NCBI RefSeq assembly: GCF_910585425.1
Contig: NZ_CAJUCP010000082.1
Coordinates: 1 to 22,077, forward strand
DNA length: 22,077 nucleotides
DNA from: an uncultured Acetatifactor sp.
Lineage (GTDB): Bacteria > Bacillota > Clostridia > Lachnospirales > Lachnospiraceae
Direction: 5' to 3'
The translations under genes were made by a program, and so were the position numbers. Below the pieces are notes generated by a model. The model worked only from the letters and a program-made list of their open reading frames with translations. It was not told where the DNA came from and ran no database searches. How positions within the stretch are numbered: the stretch's first letter is position 1; each line of letters opens with the position of its first letter. This document shows positions 1 to 7,173 of this stretch, one piece after another.

Positions 1-68
1 AGCCATTACTGGCTTTGTGAGTTATTTCTAAATGCTCAGGTGTCAAACTCCCGCGACAGGGCCTGAAG

Positions 69-109
69 AAAGCCGACACGCAGCATGCACGCTGGGATTG
101 TCGGCTTTT
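69..109 (+). terminator. Rho-independent terminator of an upstream gene
   Basis: AAAGCCGACA (69-78) pairs perfectly with TGTCGGCTTT (99-108), with a smaller CAGC/GCTG stem inside the loop, and the stem ends in a short T run. This is a standard intrinsic terminator. It most likely ends a plus-strand gene lying left of the window and insulates nagB from it. Confidence 0.75.
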
Positions 110-137
110 CTCGATTGCGGGAATGTTGCATGTGCAC

Positions 138-168
138 GCGAATCAGGGCCTCAGGGGTCCTGATTCGC
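138..168. repeat. 10-bp inverted repeat upstream of nagB
   Basis: GCGAATCAGG (138-147) and CCTGATTCGC (159-168) form a perfect 10-bp stem with an 11-nt loop. No T run follows on either strand, so it is not a typical terminator. It lies upstream of the predicted nagB promoter, so it could be an operator or a leftover structured element. Its role is unknown. Confidence 0.4.
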
Positions 169-226
169 TGCTTCGCAAGAAGGTACAGTCTTTATGCGGC
201 TTATGCGGCTTCGGGGCAGAAAACCA

Positions 227-255
227 TTGCTTATGCATATTAAATATGTTAGAAT
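227..255 (+). promoter_or_regulatory. Predicted sigma-A promoter of nagBA
   Basis: TTGCTT (227-232), 17-bp spacer, TAGAAT (250-255), with an extended -10 TG at 247-248. The -35 is weak (3/6) and the extended -10 compensates. The transcript would have a leader of about 115 nt before nagB. No riboswitch was recognised in that leader. Confidence 0.5.
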
Positions 256-378
256 ACAATCGTACTTGAACATGGAAGCAGTGCATTCTGTCGAAGTATT
301 TGTCCTCCGGGAGACTGCTTTGGAACGTAGATGCATTCAGCAGGGGAAAATAAAGCGTAGAAAGGAATTGGTGCGATT

Positions 379-1143
379 ATGAGGATTTATGCAGCAAAAG
401 ACTACAAGGACATGAGCCGCAAGGCGGCGAACCTGATTTCCGCTCAGGTCATCATGAAGCCGGATGCGGTGCTGGGTCTGGCCACGGGATCCACCCCGGT
501 GGGCGCTTACGAGCAGCTCAGGGAGTGGCATGACAAGGGGGATCTGGACTTTTCCGCCATCCGCAGCGTGAACCTGGACGAGTACAAGGGGCTGTCCGGC
601 GAGCATGACCAGAGCTATCGGTACTTCATGAACCATAATCTGTTCGACCATGTGAATATCAGGAAAGAGAACACCAATGTGCCAAGCGGCCTGGCGGAGG
701 ACGCCGAGGCGGAGTGCAGACGCTACGACGGCGTGATCAGGGAGCTGGGCGGCATCGACCTGCAGCTGTTGGGCATCGGCGGCAACGGGCATATCGGCTT
801 CAACGAGCCCTGCGATGTCTTCGAGAAGGGGACCCATGTGGTGACCCTGACGGAGGAGACCCGCCGCAGCAATGCCAGGTTCTTCAGCTCCATCGACGAG
901 GTGCCAACCCACGCCCTGACCATGGGCATCGGCGGCATCATGTCCGCGAAGAAGGTGCTGCTTTTGGCATCCGGCGAGGCCAAGGCCCAGGCCCTGTACG
1001 ATTCCTGCTTCGGCCCCGTGACCCCGGGCGTGCCCGCTTCCGTCCTGCAGCTCCATAACGATGTGGTCATCATCGCCGACGAGGCGGCCCTGGCCATGAT
1101 CCGCCAGAAGACAGGCTGGGAGGGCGAAGTCTATGATAATTAA
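379..1143 (+). CDS. nagB: Glucosamine-6-phosphate deaminase
   Basis: Converts glucosamine-6-phosphate to fructose-6-phosphate and ammonia, the last dedicated step in using amino sugars as carbon and nitrogen source; cytoplasmic. The 254-aa length is normal for the family. Visible motifs are the phosphate-binding LATGSTPVG near residue 35, VNLDEY with Asp67 (equivalent to catalytic Asp72 of the E. coli enzyme), and the family signature LGIGGNGHIGFNEP at 131-144 with His138 and Glu143. Asn136 replaces the E. coli Asp, as is usual in Gram-positive NagB. The ATG at 379 follows an AAAGGA at 361-366. The end overlaps nagA by 11 bp, which implies translational coupling. No allosteric-site analysis was possible. 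Confidence 0.96.
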   Translation: MRIYAAKDYKDMSRKAANLISAQVIMKPDAVLGLATGSTPVGAYEQLREWHDKGDLDFSAIRSVNLDEYKGLSGEHDQSYRYFMNHNLFDHVNIRKENTNVPSGLAEDAEAECRRYDGVIRELGGIDLQLLGIGGNGHIGFNEPCDVFEKGTHVVTLTEETRRSNARFFSSIDEVPTHALTMGIGGIMSAKKVLLLASGEAKAQALYDSCFGPVTPGVPASVLQLHNDVVIIADEAALAMIRQKTGWEGEVYDN

Positions 1144-2233
1144 GAACGGACTGGTTTTCCAGGAGGACAAGACCTTTTCCAAAAAGGACTTATATATCGA
1201 GGACGGCAGGATCGTGGAGAGCACCGACCAGGTCACGGACAGGAGGGAAGTGGACGCGGAGGGGCTCTACGTGCTCCCCGGCCTGGTGGATGTCCACAGC
1301 CACGGCGCGGTGGGCTGCGACTTCTCCGACGGCGACCTGGAGGGCCTGAAGAAGATTCTGGCCTATGAGCGCTCCTGCGGCGTCACCTCCTACTGCCCCA
1401 CCTCCATGACTATCGATACGGAGGAGCTGCGCAGGATCTTCAAGGCCATGGGGGACTTCACGGAAGGCCCGGGCATGGCCCATGTGGCGGGCATCAACAT
1501 GGAGGGGCCTTTCCTGGACGTGGACAAGAAGGGGGCCCATCTGGCGGAATTTATCCTGGCGCCGGACGCGGGCTTCTTCCGGGAGTGCAATGAGGCCTCC
1601 GGGAACAAGATCCGTCTGGTGACCCTGGCCCCCAATGTGGAGGGCGCCATGGAGTTCATCAGAGAAGTGCGTGACGAAGTGGTGATATCCCTAGGGCATA
1701 CAGGGGCGGACTATGAGACGGCCAAAGCGGCCCTGGAGGCAGGGGCCAACCATGTGACCCATCTGTGCAATGCCATGCTGCCCCTGGAGCACAGGAAGCC
1801 GGGCCTGATCGGGGCGGCCTCCGAGGACGAAGGCTGCTACGCCGAACTGATCAGCGACGGCATCCATATCCACGAGAGCATGGTGCGGGCGGTGTTCAAG
1901 ATGTTCCCGGGCAGGGTGGTGCTGATCAGCGATTCCATGCGGGCTACGGGCCTGGAGGACGGCACCTATGACCTGGGCGGGCAGCAGGTGACCGTGAACG
2001 GCAAGCTGGCCACATTGGCATCCGGCACCATCGCAGGCTCCGCCACCAATCTCTACGACTGCATGCGCACGGCTGTGTCCTTCGGCATCCCCAGGGAGGA
2101 GGCCATCGCCGCCGCCACCATGAACCCGGCCAAGAGCATCGGCGTGTACGGCGAGGTGGGCTCCCTCACCCCCGGCAAGCGGGCGGATGTGGTGCTGGCG
2201 GATCGGGATTTGAAGCTGGTGAAGGTACTGTAG
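1133..2233 (+). CDS. nagA: N-acetylglucosamine-6-phosphate deacetylase
   Basis: Removes acetate from GlcNAc-6-P to give the substrate of NagB; a cytoplasmic amidohydrolase-superfamily enzyme. At 366 aa it is close to the usual 380-390. Visible metal and active-site elements are DVHSHG (His55, His57), NMEGPF with Glu124, SLGHT with His189, VTHLCNAM with His210, ISDGIHIH near 240-247, and the catalytic Asp267 in ISDSMRATG. The ATG at 1133 lies inside the end of nagB. No GlcNAc transporter or NagR-type regulator is in the window, so the source of GlcNAc-6-P lies elsewhere. A terminator follows within 30 bp, so nagBA is a two-gene unit. Confidence 0.95.
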   Translation: MIIKNGLVFQEDKTFSKKDLYIEDGRIVESTDQVTDRREVDAEGLYVLPGLVDVHSHGAVGCDFSDGDLEGLKKILAYERSCGVTSYCPTSMTIDTEELRRIFKAMGDFTEGPGMAHVAGINMEGPFLDVDKKGAHLAEFILAPDAGFFRECNEASGNKIRLVTLAPNVEGAMEFIREVRDEVVISLGHTGADYETAKAALEAGANHVTHLCNAMLPLEHRKPGLIGAASEDEGCYAELISDGIHIHESMVRAVFKMFPGRVVLISDSMRATGLEDGTYDLGGQQVTVNGKLATLASGTIAGSATNLYDCMRTAVSFGIPREEAIAAATMNPAKSIGVYGEVGSLTPGKRADVVLADRDLKLVKVL

Positions 2234-2260
2234 GACGGAAGGATATAGACGAAATTGCGT

Positions 2261-2303
2261 TAAAAGCCACTCGTTTCCAGGCTTGTGAGACGGGTGGCTT
2301 TTT
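2261..2303 (+). terminator. Rho-independent terminator after nagA
   Basis: GCCACTCGT (2266-2274) pairs with ACGGGTGGC (2290-2298), 9 bp including one G-T wobble. An A run stands on the left and TTTTT (2299-2303) on the right. It starts about 30 bp after the nagA stop and ends the nagBA transcript. Confidence 0.85.
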
Positions 2304-2575
2304 GATAGCCTGTTGTCAATTTCACCGATACTTGAAGAGAGGGAGAGGGCGCTCGCTGGGCGAATATCGGCTCCAACGGACTTGCAGGGAACCGTCACAT
2401 ACAGGGTACAGGATGAGGATGGGGAGGAAGTGTGGCTCCCTGTTCTGTGGTAAAGGGGCTGACCGGGGCGGGTATCTGCAAGGCAGTTAGCCGAAACAGG
2501 CAGAAACTGTCATGAAGGCTGCGCGTGATTCGTATATACTTCTAAGCAGACAGAAAGGAAAGCGGGGATGGGCGG
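2304..2575. other. Intergenic stretch with a possible coding remnant
   Basis: No intact gene is visible. One plus-strand frame is open from about 2289 to a TAA at 2451-2453. Its tail reads GTVTYRVQDEDGEEVWLPVLW, here split as GTVTYRVQDED and GEEVWLPVLW, and looks protein-like. It has no credible start or ribosome binding site and runs through the nagA terminator. It may be the decayed end of an old gene or chance. A TATACT at 2535-2540 could be a -10 for the next gene, but no -35 sits at normal spacing. Confidence 0.25.
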
Positions 2576-3070
2576 ATGGAACTGATGGAATGCATGCAGA
2601 GAGCTATCGACTTTATGGAAGACAATCTGTGCGACAAGCTGAGCATGGAAGCGATAGCGGGCCAGGCCTATATGTCAAGCTTCCATTTCCAGCGTCTCTT
2701 CTCGGTGGTGTGCGGCGTCTCGGTCAGCGAGTATATGCGCAACCGCCGACTGGCCCTGGCCGGGGGGGAGATAGTGCGCTCGGATGCAAGGATTATCGAC
2801 ATAGCGTTAAAGTACGGCTATGAGTCGCCGGAAAGCTTCTCCCGGGCATTCGCCCGTTTCCACGGCATATCCCCCATGGCGGCGCGCAGCCGGAGGGGAG
2901 GGCTCCGTGCATTTCCGCATATATCTGTCAAATCTATGATAGGAGGCGGCCAAATGATGCAGAATTTGAAGGAAAGAGGCTATACGGTGAAGGAGAACGG
3001 CCCCATTTACTACACGAGGGATATGGGCGTGATCAGGTTCTTCGAGCTGGAGGAGTACCATGAAAAGTGA
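2576..3070 (+). CDS. AraC-family transcriptional regulator with shortened C-terminal domain
   Basis: A 164-aa protein with an N-terminal double helix-turn-helix of the AraC type at about residues 5-105. Supporting motifs are LSMEAIAGQAYMSSFHFQRLF for the first HTH (given here as LSMEAIAGQAYM plus SSFHFQRLF) and IIDIALKYGYESPESFSRAF for the second, ending in the family's G.SP. motif (HGISPMAAR). Relatives with the DNA-binding domain first usually carry a 120-180 aa sensor domain behind it. Here only about 45 residues follow. YTVKENGPIYYTRDM runs directly into GVIRFFELEEY, as if the middle of a glyoxalase-like domain had been cut out in frame. The ATG at 2576 follows a GGGG-rich stretch; ATG 2585 is an alternative start. 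Target genes are unknown. Confidence 0.8.
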   Translation: MELMECMQRAIDFMEDNLCDKLSMEAIAGQAYMSSFHFQRLFSVVCGVSVSEYMRNRRLALAGGEIVRSDARIIDIALKYGYESPESFSRAFARFHGISPMAARSRRGGLRAFPHISVKSMIGGGQMMQNLKERGYTVKENGPIYYTRDMGVIRFFELEEYHEK

Positions 3071-3124
3071 AGCCGGGACGGGAGCATTAGGCAGAAAACC
3101 GGAGAGAAAAGCTGATTTGAGTGG

Positions 3125-3153
3125 TTGCAATTTGTAAATTGATGTGATAAAAT
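3125..3153 (+). promoter_or_regulatory. Predicted sigma-A promoter of the B12-riboswitch transcript
   Basis: TTGCAA (3125-3130), 17-bp spacer, TAAAAT (3148-3153). It lies about 25 bp before the first conserved riboswitch bases, so transcription would start just ahead of the aptamer. There is no other gene between it and the riboswitch. Confidence 0.65.
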
Positions 3154-3177
3154 ACTGACTCAAGTGAATAAGGACAT

Positions 3178-3438
3178 GACAGGTGCCGGAGGGCGGAGGA
3201 ATCCGCCTGGTCCGGTGAAAAGGGAAGCAGGTGCGAGGCCTGCACGATCTCGTCGCTGTGAGAGAAGAGTCATGCTTCACGCTGCCGAAGGTAAGGGGCA
3301 GCGGATGTCACTGGGAAGAAAAGCCGTTCCTGCGGGAAACGGGCAGGGCGGATGCGCCTTGGCCGATGGACGCGGAGAGGCCGGATTCCCGGGAAGGCGG
3401 AGCTGGCGGTGACGCTCAAGTCAGAAGACCTGCCTGCC
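3178..3438 (+). ncRNA. Cobalamin (B12) riboswitch aptamer
   Basis: Recognised from the ordered conserved blocks of the cobalamin aptamer: AGGTGCC at the 5' end (3181-3187), AAAAGGGAAGCAGGTG, the TCGTCGCTGTGA core near 3250, a GTCACTGG block near 3307, GGGAAGGC near 3391, and the closing AGTCAGAAGACCTGCC ending at 3434. The region between the last blocks is extended by extra hairpins. It senses a cobalamin (probably adenosylcobalamin, by type) and represses downstream genes when the vitamin is plentiful. It precedes a DUF4430 gene and an ECF S-component, which fits vitamin uptake. Ends are approximate to about 5 nt. Confidence 0.9.
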
Positions 3439-3475
3439 ATGTGTGCCATGAGGCCACGAGGAATTGGCTGGCGCG

Positions 3476-3555
3476 GAATGCGCGTAGAACGCGCGCGTTC
3501 GGTTCCGCGGAAAGAGTGAAGCTTTTTCACACGGTTTTTTTGTGTTACCGCGGAA
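3476..3555 (+). promoter_or_regulatory. Probable riboswitch expression-platform hairpins
   Basis: Three nested or adjacent structures lie just after the aptamer. GAATGCGCG (3476-3484) pairs with CGCGCGTTC (3492-3500) with one wobble. TTCCGCGG (3503-3510) pairs with CCGCGGAA (3548-3555). Inside the latter, GTGAA/TTCAC (3516-3530) is followed four bases later by seven Ts (3535-3541) and could act as a weak terminator. Which of these switches with the aptamer is inference. Confidence 0.45.
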
Positions 3556-3609
3556 TATCCTGCTGAAGACGGAAGGATGGAAGAATGCCTTTCTGTTTTT
3601 GGTACGCCG

Positions 3610-3636
3610 ACTCCTGCCAAGCGCGGGAGTTTTTTC
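3610..3636 (+). terminator. Intrinsic terminator in the riboswitch leader
   Basis: ACTCCTGC (3610-3617) pairs with GCGGGAGT (3623-3630), 8 bp with one T-G wobble and a 5-nt loop, followed directly by TTTTT. It lies about 170 nt after the aptamer and 245 nt before the next start codon, inside the leader with no gene between. That suits a regulated premature terminator controlled by the B12 riboswitch. Confidence 0.7.
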
Positions 3637-3880
3637 GTGTACCGATTCGCGCACTGAACTGCAGGAAGCTGCCAATGCAGGGCAGGGAAGCGTGGCTCGT
3701 GACGCGCAGCCGGAGGCCGCAGAATCCCGAAGCGCCGAAGAGTCGCGGCGGATCCGGCAAAGAAGCGGGGGTGGATCGTCCGATTGGTACAGGCCTTATC
3801 GCTGAAAACGGGACTGGCCTGACGGCAGAGCCCCACAGAAGAGGCTGCAGAAGGCAGCGGAAAGCGGAGGAGAAAAAGAG
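3637..3880. other. Rest of the long leader, no gene recognised
   Basis: About 245 nt of GC-rich DNA between the leader terminator and the DUF4430 start. Open frames across it have arginine- and proline-rich composition and no ribosome binding sites, so I see no gene. A good Shine-Dalgarno AGGAG (3868-3872) serves the next gene. Confidence 0.4.
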
Positions 3881-4303
3881 ATGGAAAGCAAGAGCGGAAG
3901 CAACAGGAAATTGATTGTGGGCGCGGTGGCGCTGGTGGCAGTGGTGGCAATCCTGGCCATCGTGTACATGGCGTTCCGGGAGAAGCCGGTGGAGGGCGCG
4001 AAGGCCATCACCATCGAGGTCACGGGGAAATCCGGAGCCGTGGAAAAGTATGAGCTGAACACGGACGCCCAGTACCTGCGCCAGGCCATGGAGGAGGCGG
4101 ACGGACTGACCTTTTCCGGCGCGGAGAGCGAGTACGGCATGATGGTGGACACGGTGAACGGCGACCTGGCGGACTATAACGCGGACGGCGCTTACTGGGG
4201 ATTCTTTGTGAACGGGGAATACTGCAATTACGGCATCGACACCCAGCCGGTGGAAGACGGAGATGTCTTCGGAATCGTCTACACCACGGACGCGGGGCAG
4301 TAA
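3881..4303 (+). CDS. Membrane-anchored DUF4430 (transcobalamin-like) protein
   Basis: A 140-aa protein with one N-terminal membrane segment (about 11-32, no lipobox) and an extracytoplasmic DUF4430 domain at about 42-138. The domain is recognised from the tail YWGFFVNGEYCNYGIDTQPV followed by EDGDVFGIVYT. DUF4430 resembles the small beta-domain of transcobalamin/intrinsic factor. The B12 riboswitch upstream and the ECF S-component downstream support a role in capturing corrinoids at the cell surface for import. The domain is also used in other surface proteins, so ligand identity is inferred from context. The ATG at 3881 has a clear AGGAG 8 nt upstream. The next gene starts 67 bp after its stop. 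Confidence 0.82.
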   Translation: MESKSGSNRKLIVGAVALVAVVAILAIVYMAFREKPVEGAKAITIEVTGKSGAVEKYELNTDAQYLRQAMEEADGLTFSGAESEYGMMVDTVNGDLADYNADGAYWGFFVNGEYCNYGIDTQPVEDGDVFGIVYTTDAGQ

Positions 4304-4370
4304 CGCCTCCGGGCGGCGGGTGGCTCGGAGCAGAGAGCGGGAGGCACGCTGGAAATAGGAGAGGCAGACT

Positions 4371-4931
4371 ATGGAAGAGAAAAAGGGACAAAAAAAGCTG
4401 AACATAGAGGACATCGCCCTGATGGGCATGATGGTGGCGGTGATAGAAGCGTGCAAGCTGGCCATGGCATTCCTGCCCAACATTGAGCTTACCAGCTTCT
4501 GGATTATCCTGTTCACGTTGATGTTCCGGTGGCGGATCCTGTTCGTGATTCCGGTGTTCATCTTGGTGGAGGGCGTTGTCTATGGCTTCGGGCTCTGGTG
4601 GGTCATGTACCTGTACGCTTGGCCCTTGCTGGCCCTGGCGGTCTATCTGAACAGGAAGCAGGAATCGGTGTGGTTCTGGAGCATCCTTTCGGCGGTGTTC
4701 GGCCTGATGTTCGGCTTTCTCTGCGCCCTGCCCTATGTGGCGATCGGGACGGCGGACAGCGGCCTGCGGGGCGGCCTGTACGCGGGGTTCACCTGGTGGG
4801 TGGCGGGCATCCCCTTCGACATCGCCCACGGCGTGGGGAACTTCGCGCTGATGGCGGTGCTGTACAAGCCTGTGCGCCTGGCTATGAGGCGGATTCGGGC
4901 AGGGGGCGGAACTTCTTTCCCTGTTGACTGA
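4371..4931 (+). CDS. ECF transporter S-component, probably for cobalamin or a precursor
   Basis: A 186-aa, very hydrophobic protein with about five to six membrane segments: residues about 15-35, 40-60, 62-80, 82-98, 105-128 and 140-165. Size and layout fit the substrate-binding S subunit of energy-coupling-factor vitamin importers. No EcfA ATPases or EcfT are in the window, so it would use a shared module encoded elsewhere (group II arrangement). Membership of a B12-riboswitch transcript together with a DUF4430 protein points to a corrinoid substrate, comparable in role to CbrT/CblT, although I cannot tell which subfamily. The start follows ATAGGAGAGG. Downstream no clear terminator is seen before the next promoter. 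Confidence 0.8.
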   Translation: MEEKKGQKKLNIEDIALMGMMVAVIEACKLAMAFLPNIELTSFWIILFTLMFRWRILFVIPVFILVEGVVYGFGLWWVMYLYAWPLLALAVYLNRKQESVWFWSILSAVFGLMFGFLCALPYVAIGTADSGLRGGLYAGFTWWVAGIPFDIAHGVGNFALMAVLYKPVRLAMRRIRAGGGTSFPVD

Positions 4932-4994
4932 AAATAATTGCCTGTAGGAAAACCCGAACCGCGTTTCACAGCCCTTCCAACATAAAAAGGCATC

Positions 4995-5023
4995 TGTACA
5001 GTTGGCTGCTCTGATGGTACAAT
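4995..5023 (+). promoter_or_regulatory. Predicted promoter of the HTH/TPR regulator gene
   Basis: TGTACA (4995-5000), 17-bp spacer, TACAAT (5018-5023), with an extended -10 TG at 5015-5016. It lies 25 bp before the ATG at 5049. No copy of the long palindrome at 7162-7211 is present here, so autoregulation through that site is not evident. Confidence 0.55.
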
Positions 5024-5048
5024 AAGCCTTGTTGAGAAAGGGGGAAAA

Positions 5049-6947
5049 ATGGAGGGAAATTATAATCAGACGGAATTTGTGCGGGAGTACAACGCCGCCT
5101 GTGGAAAGCTTTTTCGGGAGGAGCGCGTCAGGCGGGGAGTGTCCTTGAGGGAAGCGGCTTCGGGGCTGCTGAGCAAAACTGCTCTGGAGAAGATGGAGTC
5201 TGGTGAGACGGGATGGAGAAAGCTGACAGGGGATATCCTGTTCCAGAGGATGGGAATTCTGCCAGATTATTTTGAAATGGTGGCATCAGGGGATGAGATG
5301 GAGAGATGGCGGTTAAGGGAGGATATCTGCCTTCTAGTTCCAGACAGAGTCGGGGAGGCAAAAGAGAGGATTATGCAATACCGCAGAAAATATCCGAAAA
5401 GGGAAGCCCTGGAAGAACAGTTTCTGTGTAAGGTAGAACTTTTTCTGCTATGGAAGGACAGGGAGGCGAAGGGAGGCACAGGGGAATTGCTGGCGGGGGA
5501 AGAATTGCTGTCCATGGCGGAGGCGGCTGTTTCCTGCACGGTTCCTGATGGATGGTTGAACGAGCGCAGGACGCTCCTTCTGGCTCCTTCGGAATTGGAG
5601 GCGATTTTGTTGGTTGGTGCAGGGCAATTCGCATGCGGCAGGATGGAAGAAGCCTGGGAAGTCCAGAGTTTCGTCTGGAACTATCCGGAGAAACGGCAAT
5701 GGAAAAAACGTATGGCTGTACAGATAAAGCCCCAAGCTGCCATGCTGGGGATGGAGCTGGCGCTTCGGGAAGAAGACAGCCGGAAGGCATTTGAATTTGC
5801 CAGAGAGGCTCTGGAACTGTTGCGCGGAAATGCCTGTCATTGTTACCTCTTGCCCCTTCTGGAACAGATGGGACGGATATCAGGAGAGGGATTTTCAGAG
5901 GGAGATTGGCTATATCTGAGGGGAGCAGACGAATTTCGAGATATTTTCAAACGTATATACCACATGTCGGGGTATCCGGAAAATAGAGTCTGGCAGGGAA
6001 TTTCAGTGGAAAATACCAGGGAGGCGGGAATCACGCTGAAAATGCTGCGGAAATTTGCCGGAAAACCTTTGGATAAAGCTGTCTTTGACGATGATGGAAT
6101 AATTGTCACCAGAAGGCAGTTAGAGAAAATAGAGAGTGGAGCCCATAAGCCTTCTTATACGAATTATCAGCGCCTGGTTCATCGGTATGGAAAGCTCGGA
6201 GGATGGATGATTCCCATGTTGGAGACAGACTCCATTGAGGTGTTGGAGCTGCGGCAGGAGATTTCCTCCCAGATTGGGTTTTGCCAGTGGGATAAAGTGG
6301 AAGCCGGGATGGAGCGCCTAAGGCAGAAGGTGGATATAGCTTATCCCAGGGTGCGGCAGGAGCTTTTGTTTTTTGAGGCAATTATCCTGCTGGAACGTAA
6401 GGGAGAGTTGGAGAAGAGCCTGGAGCTGCTACAGAAAGCACTGCATGTCACAGTGCCGGAATGGGAGGGAAAGGATGCAAAATGGTGGGTCTTTCAGAGG
6501 GAGGAGATTATTATCGCCAGTAATATCTTGGATATCTACAGAGAAATGGGAAAGCTGGCGGAAGCGAAAGAATGGTGTGAGGCAATCTGTTTTTCTATGG
6601 AGCAGCAAAAAGACAGAACAAATATAATGCATACAGGGTATGCGATATTGATGGAAGTCCTTGATAATTACTTAGGAGAATTAAGACTATATGAAGAGGC
6701 AATAGATGTCAGTAAGAAGGCTGTCTCTAACTATTTGAAACAGCCTAGGATTGGTACTTTGGACAGGGCATATTACCGCATTGCATGGAACACCTATGAG
6801 GCCGCTTCAGGGTCGGCACAACAAGATAAAAGGTTACAGAAGCAGTGGCGGGAGGCTTTTCAAGCCAGTGAAGGCATAGCGGCATTTGTTCGCGATAATT
6901 ATCTGATGCGGCATTTAAAGGATAAAAGAGAAAAATACTTATTCTGA
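5049..6947 (+). CDS. RRNPP-like HTH/TPR regulator with two tandem modules
   Basis: A 632-aa cytoplasmic protein. Residues about 13-75 form an XRE-like HTH (CGKLFREERVRRGVSLREAA ... LEKMESGE). The following 230 residues are helix-rich, TPR-like. A second HTH-like segment at about 330-395 (LKMLRKFAGKPLDKAVF ... LEKIESGAHKP ... RYGKLGGWMIPM) aligns with the first. A second TPR-like stretch fills 400-620, with repeats such as LRLYEEAIDVSKKAVSNYL. This is the architecture of peptide-binding regulators (Rgg, PlcR, PrgX, TprA) but doubled. A 43-aa secreted-peptide-like gene lies convergently 28 bp downstream, and a long palindrome lies beyond it, which supports a peptide-sensing role. The ATG follows AGGGGG. 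Composition is less GC-rich than the nag or mutS2 genes. Exact family and ligand are inferred. Confidence 0.75.
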   Translation: MEGNYNQTEFVREYNAACGKLFREERVRRGVSLREAASGLLSKTALEKMESGETGWRKLTGDILFQRMGILPDYFEMVASGDEMERWRLREDICLLVPDRVGEAKERIMQYRRKYPKREALEEQFLCKVELFLLWKDREAKGGTGELLAGEELLSMAEAAVSCTVPDGWLNERRTLLLAPSELEAILLVGAGQFACGRMEEAWEVQSFVWNYPEKRQWKKRMAVQIKPQAAMLGMELALREEDSRKAFEFAREALELLRGNACHCYLLPLLEQMGRISGEGFSEGDWLYLRGADEFRDIFKRIYHMSGYPENRVWQGISVENTREAGITLKMLRKFAGKPLDKAVFDDDGIIVTRRQLEKIESGAHKPSYTNYQRLVHRYGKLGGWMIPMLETDSIEVLELRQEISSQIGFCQWDKVEAGMERLRQKVDIAYPRVRQELLFFEAIILLERKGELEKSLELLQKALHVTVPEWEGKDAKWWVFQREEIIIASNILDIYREMGKLAEAKEWCEAICFSMEQQKDRTNIMHTGYAILMEVLDNYLGELRLYEEAIDVSKKAVSNYLKQPRIGTLDRAYYRIAWNTYEAASGSAQQDKRLQKQWREAFQASEGIAAFVRDNYLMRHLKDKREKYLF

Positions 6948-6975
6948 CCTTTGTGCATTAATGTCAGATAGAGGA

Positions 6976-7107
6976 TTAATATCGTTCTCTTCCACGGGGG
7001 AATCCATCGATATAGGATTTGTAGGGGCGGACATCTGACCAGAGACAGGTGGTAAGTACTGTGATGCCAAATGTGAGCAGCATGGAATTAAAAGTTTTTT
7101 TCTTCAT
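6976..7107 (-). CDS. 43-aa pro-peptide, candidate signalling pheromone
   Basis: Starts at the ATG complementary to 7105-7107, stops at 6976-6978. The ribosome binding site AAAGGAG sits 10 nt upstream, which is strong support for such a short gene. The product has a basic start (MKKK), a hydrophobic core (NSMLLTFGITVLTTCLW, about 7-23) and a polar tail (SDVRPYKSYIDGFPRGRERY, 24-43). That is a signal-peptide-like prepeptide, as in Phr or PapR/Shp-type pheromones. LTTC is not a good lipobox. It is convergent with the HTH/TPR regulator and its promoter overlaps a perfect palindrome. Alternatives are a small membrane protein or a toxin-like peptide. No database comparison was possible. Confidence 0.7.
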   Translation of the reverse strand: MKKKTFNSMLLTFGITVLTTCLWSDVRPYKSYIDGFPRGRERY

Positions 7108-7143
7108 TATGAAAAATCTCCTTTGTTTTTTTACTATTTTATC

Positions 7144-7173
7144 ATAATAAAGAGAATCGGTTCAATACGTCAA
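7144..7173 (-). promoter_or_regulatory. Predicted promoter of the 43-aa peptide gene
   Basis: Reading the minus strand: TTGACG (7173-7168), 18-bp spacer, TATTAT (7149-7144); both hexamers match 5/6. The -35 lies inside the left arm of the 24-bp inverted repeat. A second option, TTGAAC (7165-7160) with TAAAAT (7141-7136), has the same 18-bp spacing. Either gives a leader of about 20-35 nt. Confidence 0.55.

Noticed and set aside
2289..2453. Open frame ending EEVWLPVLW between nagA and the AraC gene
   Set aside because: Looks protein-like but has no start or ribosome binding site and crosses a terminator; kept only as a possible remnant.
3585..3914. Plus-strand frame across the riboswitch leader
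   Set aside because: Arg/Pro-rich composition, no ribosome binding site, and it overlaps the leader terminator and the DUF4430 gene.
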